Shown piece by piece: positions 5,992-11,718 of a DNA stretch of 11,718 bases; position 1 is the stretch's first letter, and each line of letters opens with the position of its first letter. The position numbers and the translations under genes were made by a program. The stretch is from Planctomycetota bacterium (GTDB taxonomy: Bacteria; Planctomycetota; GCA-002687715; DRQF01), in NCBI GenBank assembly GCA_024275615.1, contig JAJRYU010000618.1:1-11718 (forward strand). The letters are read 5' to 3'. The notes under the pieces were generated by a model, which saw only the letters and a list, made by a program, of their open reading frames with translations, had not been told where the DNA came from and made no database searches.

Positions 5992-8664
5992 TTAGTTGTG
6001 GCCATTCAAGGCCCACCAGCTACGCCATTCATCACGGGTGGCAAAATCGACCTTGAGTTCATTCTTCAGGAATTTCCGAGCTCCAGGCCCAAGCCACCTA
6101 TCCTCCACCGAACGAAACAGAAGATCGTAAGCACCTTGATCATGACTACCAATTCGAATGAGCGATTCGGCCGCGGCAACAGCAACGTCTTTGACATGAT
6201 CTCCAAGAGCAAAGCGTAAAGCAGGGAGAAGTTTGCCTTTTGTGTGATTGGCCAGGGCCGTCACCGCGGCCTCCCTGACGAAGGCACTCTCATCTCGACA
6301 CAAGACAAGAAGGCCCCCCCTGGCAACAGCGTCTCCTCCTAATGCGCCTAAACAATGCGCCAACTGCAATCGCACCATCTTATTGGGATCGTTTATCAGA
6401 GTCATCAAACGACCAACCTCGCTTTTTAGATCAAGACGCCGCAACGCCCGAAGCGCCGACTCACGGACTCGATAGCGCTCCGACTCAAGATAACGCAGAA
6501 AGAGCGGGAGCAGTTTTTGGTTGGGCTCTGTTGAGAGATAGTCCAAGAGTGTCTCGGGACGCCTGACTCGAGGATCAAACAAGGCCTCCGTTGCAAGGCT
6601 ATTCAACTTTGTGCCAACGCAGCGGCGGAAGTAGGCCATAAACACATCCATGCGCACAGGATCGAGAAACTCGGACCGAAGTAACTTCTCGATGTCAGCC
6701 TGAGGCATGGGAACGTTGCGCTCCCAGCCCAACTCAACCAAACGGTAGGTTGTGCGCTCGTCACCGTGTTCAACAATAGATCGAGCCACTTCATAGGCCT
6801 CGGGAATAGCTAAGTCAAAAAGGCGTTCCACTGTTCGCATCCGTCGATCGAAATCGTGATCGATGCTGTCTTGAAACCAAGCACGCCCGGCTGCGCGTTT
6901 GTGAGCAAAGAGACGGGACGCCACGTCCAAAGCAGGCACAGGCGAAAGTGAGGACAAGGCATTTTCCATCAACGGTATGAAGAGAGGCTGCTGGGAAGGT
7001 AGCATGTTCAAATAAAGTTGATCCTTGGCGTCCTGCGACATCGTCTCGTCATAGACTTGCTTGGCGCAACTCATTTGCTGTTTGCGAGTTGCAGTAATTA
7101 AATTCTCCGCCGGCGAACAACCAAAAGCAGGAGAGACCAAGACACTCATCATCTCCTGGAGTCCGCCTTCCCTTGCTTCAAGAAACGAGAGAAGAGCGGC
7201 GCCCCCCATTCCAGCTTCTGGCCATAGGTTTTGCCAAATCTTGCCCCAAGCGACTTTGGCATCTTGGGGTCCTCTTACGGTGAGAGCAAGAGTCTCCATA
7301 GCAACTCGACGTTGCAAGTTTTCATCCTTACCTTCAGCCCAACCCAAGATTCGTTTTTGGAAAATCGTATTCAACTCAGGGTCGAAAAGAGCAAGGGCTA
7401 CCGCTGTGGCTGCCGTCGATCCAAGTCGCTGCCACACAACCTCCTCCAAGTCGACGGGCAGCGGATTTTTCTCGGCACGGCGCGCGAGTATCAAGGCCAC
7501 GATTTCCCTTTCTCTCTTGGGGTCCAAGAGAGCTCGGTGTGCTTGAAGAGCCACATCTTTGTCATCAGCGTGAATGAGATCAACAAAGAACGAGAGCGGT
7601 ACCTCTGACGAAGGCAAACTGGCAAGCTGTCGCAAGTAGGCCACTCCCAACAGTCCTTCGGTAAAACGAAGATCAATGATAGGTATCTTCTCTTCGGCTG
7701 CCTTGCCGGCCAAAAGGGCCCCCAAGGCCCGAACCACGTCCGGATTTGAGGGCAAGCCGGATTCAGCCCGAGAGATAACACGCTCTAGGGTCCACCACTT
7801 CATGGCTCTAGCGAAGTTCAGTGCTGAGGGCGCCAATTGAGGATCACCCATTAGTTCTGAAACGGCAGCCGCGACATTGGCATCATGGCTCACGATGTTC
7901 GCCAAGTCTCTTGGTGTCAACGTCGGGTGTATGGCCATCTTCCCTGCCAACCAACGCTTTAGTGTCATATCTTCGGTATCAACAGCCACAGATTTCTTGG
8001 CGAGCCGCGCCGACTCCAAGGCGGCGGTTTTCCTTGGCGGCCTACGACCGAGCTGGGACTGGTTCTTCTTGTCGCTGCCGCCATCTTCATGAAATATCGG
8101 ATTGCTCGCAGGTTTCCCACCGAGTTTGGATTGTTTGGTCTTGGGAACCCTTAGCTTTTTTAGCTGCGCAAGTTGGGCTTGCAGGTTTTTTACAGTTCGC
8201 TTGAGAGCGTCTACTTCTCTCTTCGCAACATCTCGGGCAGTCTTGAGCAACTGGTTGTCTTTTTTTGTCGCGGCGATTTCCTCGCGCATCTTGCCTTGCA
8301 AACCGGCCGCCGCTTTCATGCCCTCTTGCTGCCTCTTCGTTCGAAGCTCCAAACGTGCCGATTTTTCTTTCAATTTCTTGAGCTCGCCCTCGGTCTGCCG
8401 CAATCTGACCCGCAAACTCTCGAACTCGCTTTCGCTCACCACTGCAGTCTCAACCTCAAGGGGTCTTATTGCTTCTAGAGCAGTCGCTTGTGCCAGCTTG
8501 AGTTTCGTTTTCAGACGATCAACCTCAACTTTGCTCACTCGCACTTCACTCTTTAGGTCACGTTCTAATGTTCTCCATTTCACCCAAAGAACAGCGCTAC
8601 CCCCGAGGCAAACTACGGTGACAATGCTCAGAATCGCGATAGGAAGTTTGCTGTTTTCAGCCAT
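5992..8664 (-). CDS. Membrane-anchored coiled-coil and HEAT-repeat protein, function unknown
   Basis: The 890-residue protein has one N-terminal membrane helix (residues about 7-27, IAILSIVTVVCLGGSAVLW) and no signal-cleavage motif. A long, highly charged Lys/Arg/Glu coiled coil follows (about 31-171), then a Lys/Pro/Gly-rich linker (about 172-229). The rest is a long alpha-helical region. Its end (about 716-839) has clear HEAT-type repeats: LFLRYLESERYRVRESALRAL, LINDPNKMVRLQLAHCLGAL and LCRDESAFVREAAVTAL. It ends in DEWRSWWALNG, an ending I associate with HEAT proteins of Planctomycetota-like bacteria. No enzyme motif is visible, so a scaffold role at the membrane is the likeliest inference. 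The frame extends to a TTG at 8697, but the ATG at 8664 is preferred: GAGAGAGA lies about ten bases upstream, and the predicted promoter would start transcription near 8694, past that TTG. It stands alone: divergent from TatD, convergent with ETF-QO. Confidence 0.87.
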   Translation of the reverse strand: MAENSKLPIAILSIVTVVCLGGSAVLWVKWRTLERDLKSEVRVSKVEVDRLKTKLKLAQATALEAIRPLEVETAVVSESEFESLRVRLRQTEGELKKLKEKSARLELRTKRQQEGMKAAAGLQGKMREEIAATKKDNQLLKTARDVAKREVDALKRTVKNLQAQLAQLKKLRVPKTKQSKLGGKPASNPIFHEDGGSDKKNQSQLGRRPPRKTAALESARLAKKSVAVDTEDMTLKRWLAGKMAIHPTLTPRDLANIVSHDANVAAAVSELMGDPQLAPSALNFARAMKWWTLERVISRAESGLPSNPDVVRALGALLAGKAAEEKIPIIDLRFTEGLLGVAYLRQLASLPSSEVPLSFFVDLIHADDKDVALQAHRALLDPKREREIVALILARRAEKNPLPVDLEEVVWQRLGSTAATAVALALFDPELNTIFQKRILGWAEGKDENLQRRVAMETLALTVRGPQDAKVAWGKIWQNLWPEAGMGGAALLSFLEAREGGLQEMMSVLVSPAFGCSPAENLITATRKQQMSCAKQVYDETMSQDAKDQLYLNMLPSQQPLFIPLMENALSSLSPVPALDVASRLFAHKRAAGRAWFQDSIDHDFDRRMRTVERLFDLAIPEAYEVARSIVEHGDERTTYRLVELGWERNVPMPQADIEKLLRSEFLDPVRMDVFMAYFRRCVGTKLNSLATEALFDPRVRRPETLLDYLSTEPNQKLLPLFLRYLESERYRVRESALRALRRLDLKSEVGRLMTLINDPNKMVRLQLAHCLGALGGDAVARGGLLVLCRDESAFVREAAVTALANHTKGKLLPALRFALGDHVKDVAVAAAESLIRIGSHDQGAYDLLFRSVEDRWLGPGARKFLKNELKVDFATRDEWRSWWALNGHN

Positions 8665-8700
8665 AAGAAATTGTCTCTCTCTGCGATCTGTGAACAACCG

Positions 8701-8729
8701 ATATTATCGCTCCAAGCAAGGTGTGTCCA
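8701..8729 (-). promoter_or_regulatory. Sigma-70-type promoter of the HEAT-repeat gene
   Basis: On the minus strand TGGACA (8729-8724, five of six bases of TTGACA) is followed after exactly 17 bases by TAATAT (8706-8701). Transcription would begin near 8694, about 30 bases before the ATG at 8664. The -35 box lies just seven bases outside the left arm of the long inverted repeat. Confidence 0.5.
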
Positions 8730-8736
8730 CGCTAGG

Positions 8737-8830
8737 GTGTCAGGTTAATCTCAACTCCCCAAACGCGGCCCAAAGTCTGGATATGATGGTCGAGCCAGTC
8801 CCCGTTGGGGTGTTGAGATTAACCTGACAC
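8737..8830. repeat. 94-bp element with 26-bp near-perfect inverted repeats
   Basis: The left arm (8737-8762) begins GTGTCAGGTTAATCTCAAC, and the right arm (8805-8830) is its reverse complement with 25 of 26 positions matching (T-T mismatch at 8756/8811). A 42-base centre separates the arms; with one bulged A the pairing extends through AACG/CGTT. The element encodes nothing and no short target duplication is visible at its borders. It lies exactly between the divergent promoters of the HEAT and TatD genes. It could be a non-autonomous mobile palindrome of the MITE or REP/IS200-associated kind, or a regulatory cruciform. The sequence alone does not decide. Confidence 0.85.
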
Positions 8831-8834
8831 TGCA

Positions 8835-8863
8835 TTGGCAATATCAAGACAGTCGCATATCAT
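8835..8863 (+). promoter_or_regulatory. Sigma-70-type promoter of the TatD gene (leaderless)
   Basis: TTGGCA (8835-8840) and TATCAT (8858-8863) each match five of six consensus bases and are exactly 17 bases apart. The -10 box ends six bases before the ATG at 8870, so transcription should begin at the start codon. No Shine-Dalgarno sequence is present (CCCTTC precedes the ATG), which agrees with a leaderless message. Confidence 0.6.
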
Positions 8864-8869
8864 CCCTTC

Positions 8870-9646
8870 ATGATTGACAGCCACACGCACCTCTACTGGG
8901 AGAAGTTCGACAGCGACCGAGATCTCGTCATGGAACGAGCCAGAAAAGCCGGTGTGGAGAGTTTTCTTGTCGTGGGTATCGACATCGAAACTTGCCAAAA
9001 AGCTATGGCCATGGCCGCCGTTGAAGAATCGGTCTATGCCACCGCTGGCTTCCATCCCAACAATCTCTCTGGCCTCACTGAAGACGACTGGGATAGCCTG
9101 AATGGTTTCCTAAAAAAAGATTGCGTTGTCGCCGTCGGGGAAACGGGGTTGGATTACTACTGGGATGATACGAGTCCCAAAGAACAACAGATTGCTCTTC
9201 TGCGTCACTTCGACTTGGCGCGAACCCATGATTTGCCCCTGGTTATTCACACCCGAGATTCGGTCGATGACTTTTTGGACATCCTCACCGCCCAGGATCC
9301 TGGGCTCCGTGGAGTCATGCACTGTTTCTCAGGGGGTGTGGCGCAAATGGAAAAGACGATTGACTTGGGGTTCGACGTTTCTTTCGCAGGTCCATTGACC
9401 TACAAGCGTTCTGAGGAGTTGCGAGACGTTTGCCGCGCGGTTCCAAGCGATCGCTTTCACATTGAAACGGATTGCCCGTTTTTGCCGCCGCAATCGCATC
9501 GTGGCAAGAGGAACGAACCCGCCTTAGTAAGAGAAGTGGCGGAAAAAGTCGCTGAACTACGTGGTTGGACCTTGGCCGAAACCATGACCAAGACATCTGC
9601 CAACACCAAACGACTCTTCGAACTTCCTGATAGCACGCCAAGTTAG
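8870..9646 (+). CDS. TatD-family metal-dependent hydrolase (putative DNase)
   Basis: The 258-residue protein has the full metal-binding set of the TatD family (amidohydrolase-like TIM barrel): DSHTHL with His5 and His7, GFHP with His62, GETGLD with Glu91, VIHTR with His127, HCFSG with His151, and ETDCPFLPP with Asp201. The family ending RGKRNEP...SANTKRLF is also present. Length and motif order are normal for the YcfH/TatD group, cytoplasmic enzymes described as divalent-metal-dependent 3'-5' exonucleases that act in DNA repair or turnover. The exact substrate cannot be read from the sequence. The ATG at 8870 places DSHTHL at residues 3-8, as usual. It has no ribosome-binding site but a good promoter immediately upstream. 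Genes often next to tatD in other genomes (such as metG or holB) are absent. Confidence 0.95.
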   Translation: MIDSHTHLYWEKFDSDRDLVMERARKAGVESFLVVGIDIETCQKAMAMAAVEESVYATAGFHPNNLSGLTEDDWDSLNGFLKKDCVVAVGETGLDYYWDDTSPKEQQIALLRHFDLARTHDLPLVIHTRDSVDDFLDILTAQDPGLRGVMHCFSGGVAQMEKTIDLGFDVSFAGPLTYKRSEELRDVCRAVPSDRFHIETDCPFLPPQSHRGKRNEPALVREVAEKVAELRGWTLAETMTKTSANTKRLFELPDSTPS

Positions 9647-9717
9647 TCAGTAGGACATAGGCTATTGAGGAACATGAGTCTTGCGCGGCGCTCGCTGGGA
9701 CGACGAGACAGGAACCG

Positions 9718-9751
9718 AAAAAAAACGCGCCTCCGAAATCGGAGGCGCGTT
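9718..9751 (-). terminator. Rho-independent terminator between TatD and the pilin gene
   Basis: A perfect 13-bp inverted repeat (9724-9736 with 9739-9751, core CGCGCCTCCGA) forms a GC-rich hairpin with a tiny loop. On the minus strand it is followed by eight T residues (9725-9718), a textbook intrinsic terminator for the pilin gene ending at 9814. On the plus strand the tail is TCTCATTTGTCTT, so it may also stop TatD transcription. Confidence 0.88.
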
Positions 9752-9813
9752 CTCATTTGTCTTAGCTCAGACCCTGTGCCAAAGGCAGGAGGATGCCGAA
9801 CTGAGGTTTCACT

Positions 9814-10539
9814 CTACTGAAGAGTCACCCAAACTTCACCACCAGCAGCGATGACGCCAGGAGAGGTGTTTGCTGTGATGTCACCAGCGGCTGTACCCTG
9901 GATAAACGCATCTTCAGCGGCAGGCCTTGTGACGATACCGTCGTAGGCGGTACCAGCGGCAGCACCCACGGCCTGGTTGGTGAACATGATTTCACCAGCC
10001 TGGTTGACGAAGAAAGCACGGTTACCTGTGTTCTGAAAATCCGCAGGCCATGCATAAGCGCACCAAGCAAGTTCGCAGGCGTTGGCATCGGCAACAACAA
10101 GTGCCGAACCCGCAGCCGCAACACCCAATTCGCTCACGCTCGCGCCAGCAAAAGTTGGCAGGAAGATCTGGAAGAAATAGCCGCCCTTACCCACTTCACC
10201 AGTAGCAGCAATGTTACGGAAGGAAGCGGCCAAGACAGGTGGATTGAGTGTGTTGACGTTGGCAGGACCGCCATGGGAATCCAACTGGTAGAAACCAGAA
10301 AGATCACCAAAGAAGCCATACTCGCCGGTGCCATCAGCATCGGCATCCATAGCGCCACCTTGCTGGAATTGTGCCTGTGAAGACACCAATTGCCGCAATG
10401 TAGCAATAGCGTTGGACTCGTTGGCCGCAAGACGAGCGCTCAACAAGTTAGGTACGGCAATAGCCGCGATGATTGCGATGATGGCCACCACAATCATAAG
10501 TTCAATGAGTGTAAAACCCTGGTTATTGGACTTCACCAT
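9814..10539 (-). CDS. Type IV pilin-like prepilin (major pilin or pseudopilin class)
   Basis: The 241-residue protein begins with a class III prepilin leader, MVKSNNQG, followed by FTLIELMIVVAIIAIIAAI. Cleavage by prepilin peptidase after Gly8 would give N-methyl-Phe with the required Glu at position +5 (Glu13). The hydrophobic helix (9-30) anchors the subunit before assembly into a type IV pilus or type II secretion pseudopilus. The globular part has DADADGTGEYG (65-75), an acidic loop like the calcium sites of pseudopilins. Near the end is NTGNRAFFVNQAGEIMF, a pattern common to pilins of acidobacterial and planctomycete type. Cys155 and Cys160 could form a short disulfide loop. AAGGAG lies nine bases before the ATG at 10539. 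No pilus assembly ATPase or platform gene is nearby. A strong terminator follows, so it is probably transcribed abundantly and alone. Pilus and pseudopilus roles cannot be separated here. Confidence 0.93.
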   Translation of the reverse strand: MVKSNNQGFTLIELMIVVAIIAIIAAIAVPNLLSARLAANESNAIATLRQLVSSQAQFQQGGAMDADADGTGEYGFFGDLSGFYQLDSHGGPANVNTLNPPVLAASFRNIAATGEVGKGGYFFQIFLPTFAGASVSELGVAAAGSALVVADANACELAWCAYAWPADFQNTGNRAFFVNQAGEIMFTNQAVGAAAGTAYDGIVTRPAAEDAFIQGTAAGDITANTSPGVIAAGGEVWVTLQ

Positions 10540-10630
10540 AATGTGAATCTCCTTTTTCCGCTCAGCGCGAAAAAACGCTCAGCAACCTTGTTTGCCAAGA
10601 TCCATGCGGTGCGAAGTACACACTCCGTCG

Positions 10631-10642
10631 CCGAGATCTCGG
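10631..10642. repeat. Perfect 12-bp palindrome flanked by direct repeats, upstream of the pilin gene
   Basis: CCGAGATCTCGG is a perfect dyad 92 bases upstream of the pilin start. Copies of TGCGGTGC flank it at 10605-10612 and 10661-10668, 56 bases apart. The position and symmetry fit an operator or activator site for the pilin gene, but no binding protein can be named. Confidence 0.4.
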
Positions 10643-10717
10643 GTCCGTGCATGAGAATTCTGCGGTGCAAGGCCAAAGACCTCGTCGTCGCCAAACCTCA
10701 TGCTCACCGCCGCGAGC

Positions 10718-10749
10718 CAAGACATCGGTGTTTTGACACCGATGTTTGG
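10718..10749. terminator. Hairpin just after the TPR gene
   Basis: ACATCGGTGT (10722-10731) pairs perfectly with 10736-10745 around a four-base loop, and CCAA/TTGG extend the stem across one bulged G. It lies 20 bases past the TPR stop on the minus strand. There is no T tract after it (CTTGGCTCGC), so it may be an RNA 3'-end stabiliser, a partial terminator or a regulator between the TPR and pilin genes. Confidence 0.5.
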
Positions 10750-10765
10750 GACCGCGGTTGTTTCG

Positions 10766-11623
10766 TCAATCGCCCAACAATTCGTTCAGACCCGCAGCTT
10801 CGGCATGCTCATTCCAGAACTCATCGTTCTTGAGCCGACCCTTGCCGCGTTGATCCAGTTGGACATATTTCGTCAGCGCCATCTTGGCGCCAAGATCGTC
10901 ACCCGCCTCCATGCAGGAGCGGGCTAGAGTTTGCCAGTAGGGCCAAGCCGAAGACTCTTCTGGCGGAATGACCTTGAGAACAGCCAAAGCCTCATCGCGC
11001 TTCTTCTCGTCAATCAAGATTCCAGCGTTCAGAGCATCAAGCTCTTTGTTGTCGGGCTCAAGGAGCTTCGCCTTCGTGAAAAACGTGCGAGCTGACGCAT
11101 AGTCCTCGCTTCCCCAAGCGATCAGGCCCCGTAGACGATGAATCGATGCCAACTCGCCTGTGTCCTGCTCCAACTTGTCCAACTCCATTCGAGCGGCGTC
11201 GAAATTCTTCATGCGTCGCAGGATGTCGGTAATGGAAAACCTGATGTCACGCGCCACCTTGTCTTCAGGAGTGACCCGAAGTGCAGCGCGATAACTGCGC
11301 ACCGCTGCGGCGTTATTACCGCGCCGTTCATCGATCAATCCCTGGATCAACCAGGCATGGCGATTGTTGGGTTCGAGGGCAAAAACTCCTTCGAGCTGAG
11401 CTTCAGCATCTTCGAAAGCACCCACTTGAGCTAACATGCTCGCACTGGAGAGTTTCGAGTCGACGTCCGGTTCCGGTTCGCGAATCCACCCGGCATACAC
11501 CAAGGCAAGGAGAACCACGAGCGCAATGGGGTAGAGCGCAAGGCGAAACTTGTTCGATCGATTTTTGAGAAACCTGTTTGGCATTTCTATTGCGTTAGCA
11601 GTCCTGTGAAGCTGAGTGGACAT
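10766..11623 (-). CDS. Membrane-anchored tetratricopeptide-repeat protein
   Basis: The 285-residue protein has a short basic cytoplasmic start, one membrane helix (about 27-46, FRLALYPIALVVLLALVYAGW) and a TPR-rich domain, probably periplasmic. Recognisable TPRs include residues about 57-87 (GAFEDAEAQLEGVFALEPN), 90-120 (GNNAAAVRSYRAALRVTPED) and 160-191 (EDYASARTFFTKAKLLEPDN), with weaker ones near 126-155 and 229-257. There is no lipobox, so it is not a PilF/PilW-type lipoprotein, and no enzymatic motif. The frame extends two codons further to a TTG at 11629, but the ATG at 11623 is preferred; an internal ATG at 11584 is also possible and would keep the membrane helix. Its neighbour 226 bases downstream on the same strand is the pilin gene. 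TPR proteins often assist pilus or secretion assembly, but here that is only a context inference. Confidence 0.85.
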   Translation of the reverse strand: MSTQLHRTANAIEMPNRFLKNRSNKFRLALYPIALVVLLALVYAGWIREPEPDVDSKLSSASMLAQVGAFEDAEAQLEGVFALEPNNRHAWLIQGLIDERRGNNAAAVRSYRAALRVTPEDKVARDIRFSITDILRRMKNFDAARMELDKLEQDTGELASIHRLRGLIAWGSEDYASARTFFTKAKLLEPDNKELDALNAGILIDEKKRDEALAVLKVIPPEESSAWPYWQTLARSCMEAGDDLGAKMALTKYVQLDQRGKGRLKNDEFWNEHAEAAGLNELLGD

Positions 11624-11641
11624 CGGCAAGACTTCTAATCG

Positions 11642-11668
11642 TCCATATATTTCATATACTTAAAACAA
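11642..11668 (-). promoter_or_regulatory. AT-rich promoter region of the TPR gene
   Basis: The stretch just upstream of the TPR gene is sharply AT-rich compared with its surroundings. On the minus strand TTGTTT (11668-11663) is followed by overlapping TATATG/TATGGA-like -10 candidates ending near 11642, but the spacing (13-15 bases) is not ideal. A promoter here is likely; its exact boxes are uncertain. Confidence 0.35.
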
Positions 11669-11718
11669 ATATCTTTTTGGACCCCGCCTGCGTCGAAGTG
11701 ACCGCCCTTGGACAGGCC

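Noticed and set aside
8665..8697. TTG start for the HEAT-repeat protein
   Set aside because: The predicted transcription start is near 8694, and the ATG at 8664 has a purine-rich ribosome-binding site and leads straight into the membrane helix.
8102..8827. Long plus-strand open frame of 241 codons opposite the HEAT gene
   Set aside because: It is the antisense of the coiled-coil coding region, runs through the inverted repeat and has low-complexity Ser/Leu/Phe composition typical of a shadow frame.
10582..10597. Sigma-54-like site upstream of the pilin gene (TGGCAAACAAGGTTGC on the minus strand)
   Set aside because: The invariant GG and GC are 11 bases apart instead of 10, a spacing RpoN rarely tolerates, so it was not annotated although sigma-54 control of pilin genes is common.
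1..11718. Defence system, CRISPR array, prophage or biosynthetic cluster
   Set aside because: No phased repeats, cas, integrase, transposase, toxin-antitoxin or cluster-type genes were seen on either strand; the genes are mostly housekeeping or cell-envelope singletons.

Overview
The window is an ordinary-looking bacterial chromosomal segment of mid GC content. It carries eight protein genes and one tRNA gene, packed with gaps of 95-226 bases. There is no ribosomal operon, CRISPR array, prophage, transposase or toxin cassette. The encoded functions point to a Gram-negative bacterium with a respiratory electron-transport chain (an ETF:quinone oxidoreductase) and a type IV pilin/type II secretion-like system. 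The large HEAT-repeat protein with a WW(A)xNG-type end, the style of the pilin, and the big uncharacterised exported protein resemble what is seen in Planctomycetota and similar phyla. That placement is a tentative inference from protein style, not a computed assignment.

Layout from left to right. (1) 1-372 (-): 5' part of a family 2 glycosyltransferase gene cut by the window edge. (2) 489-2729 (-): a 746-residue exported protein of unknown function with a signal peptide and a PPC-like beta domain. A good sigma-54 -24/-12 element precedes it and a strong hairpin follows it. (3) 2918-3874 (-): a CaCA-family sodium/calcium exchanger. (4) 3934-4004 (-): tRNA-Cys(GCA) with its own near-consensus promoter. 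(5) 4227-5852 (+): ETF-QO, divergent from the tRNA, with a corrected start. (6) 5992-8664 (-): a membrane-anchored coiled-coil/HEAT-repeat protein convergent with ETF-QO; two back-to-back terminator hairpins separate them. (7) 8870-9646 (+): a TatD-family metal-dependent hydrolase divergent from the HEAT gene. (8) 9814-10539 (-): a type IV pilin-like prepilin. (9) 10766-11623 (-): a membrane-anchored TPR protein upstream of the pilin.

No multi-gene pathway is visible; most genes look like single transcription units. The pilin and the TPR protein may form a functional pair, and the exchanger may be co-transcribed with the tRNA, but neither is shown. The most notable structures are in the DNA between genes. 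A 26-bp, 25/26-matching inverted repeat (8737-8830) sits exactly between two divergent sigma-70-like promoters. The TatD gene, and possibly the ETF-QO gene, appear to be transcribed without a leader. The exported-protein gene seems to be under sigma-54 control. I did not find a clearly new biological system; the best leads are the inverted-repeat element, the sigma-54-controlled exported protein and the coiled-coil/HEAT membrane protein.
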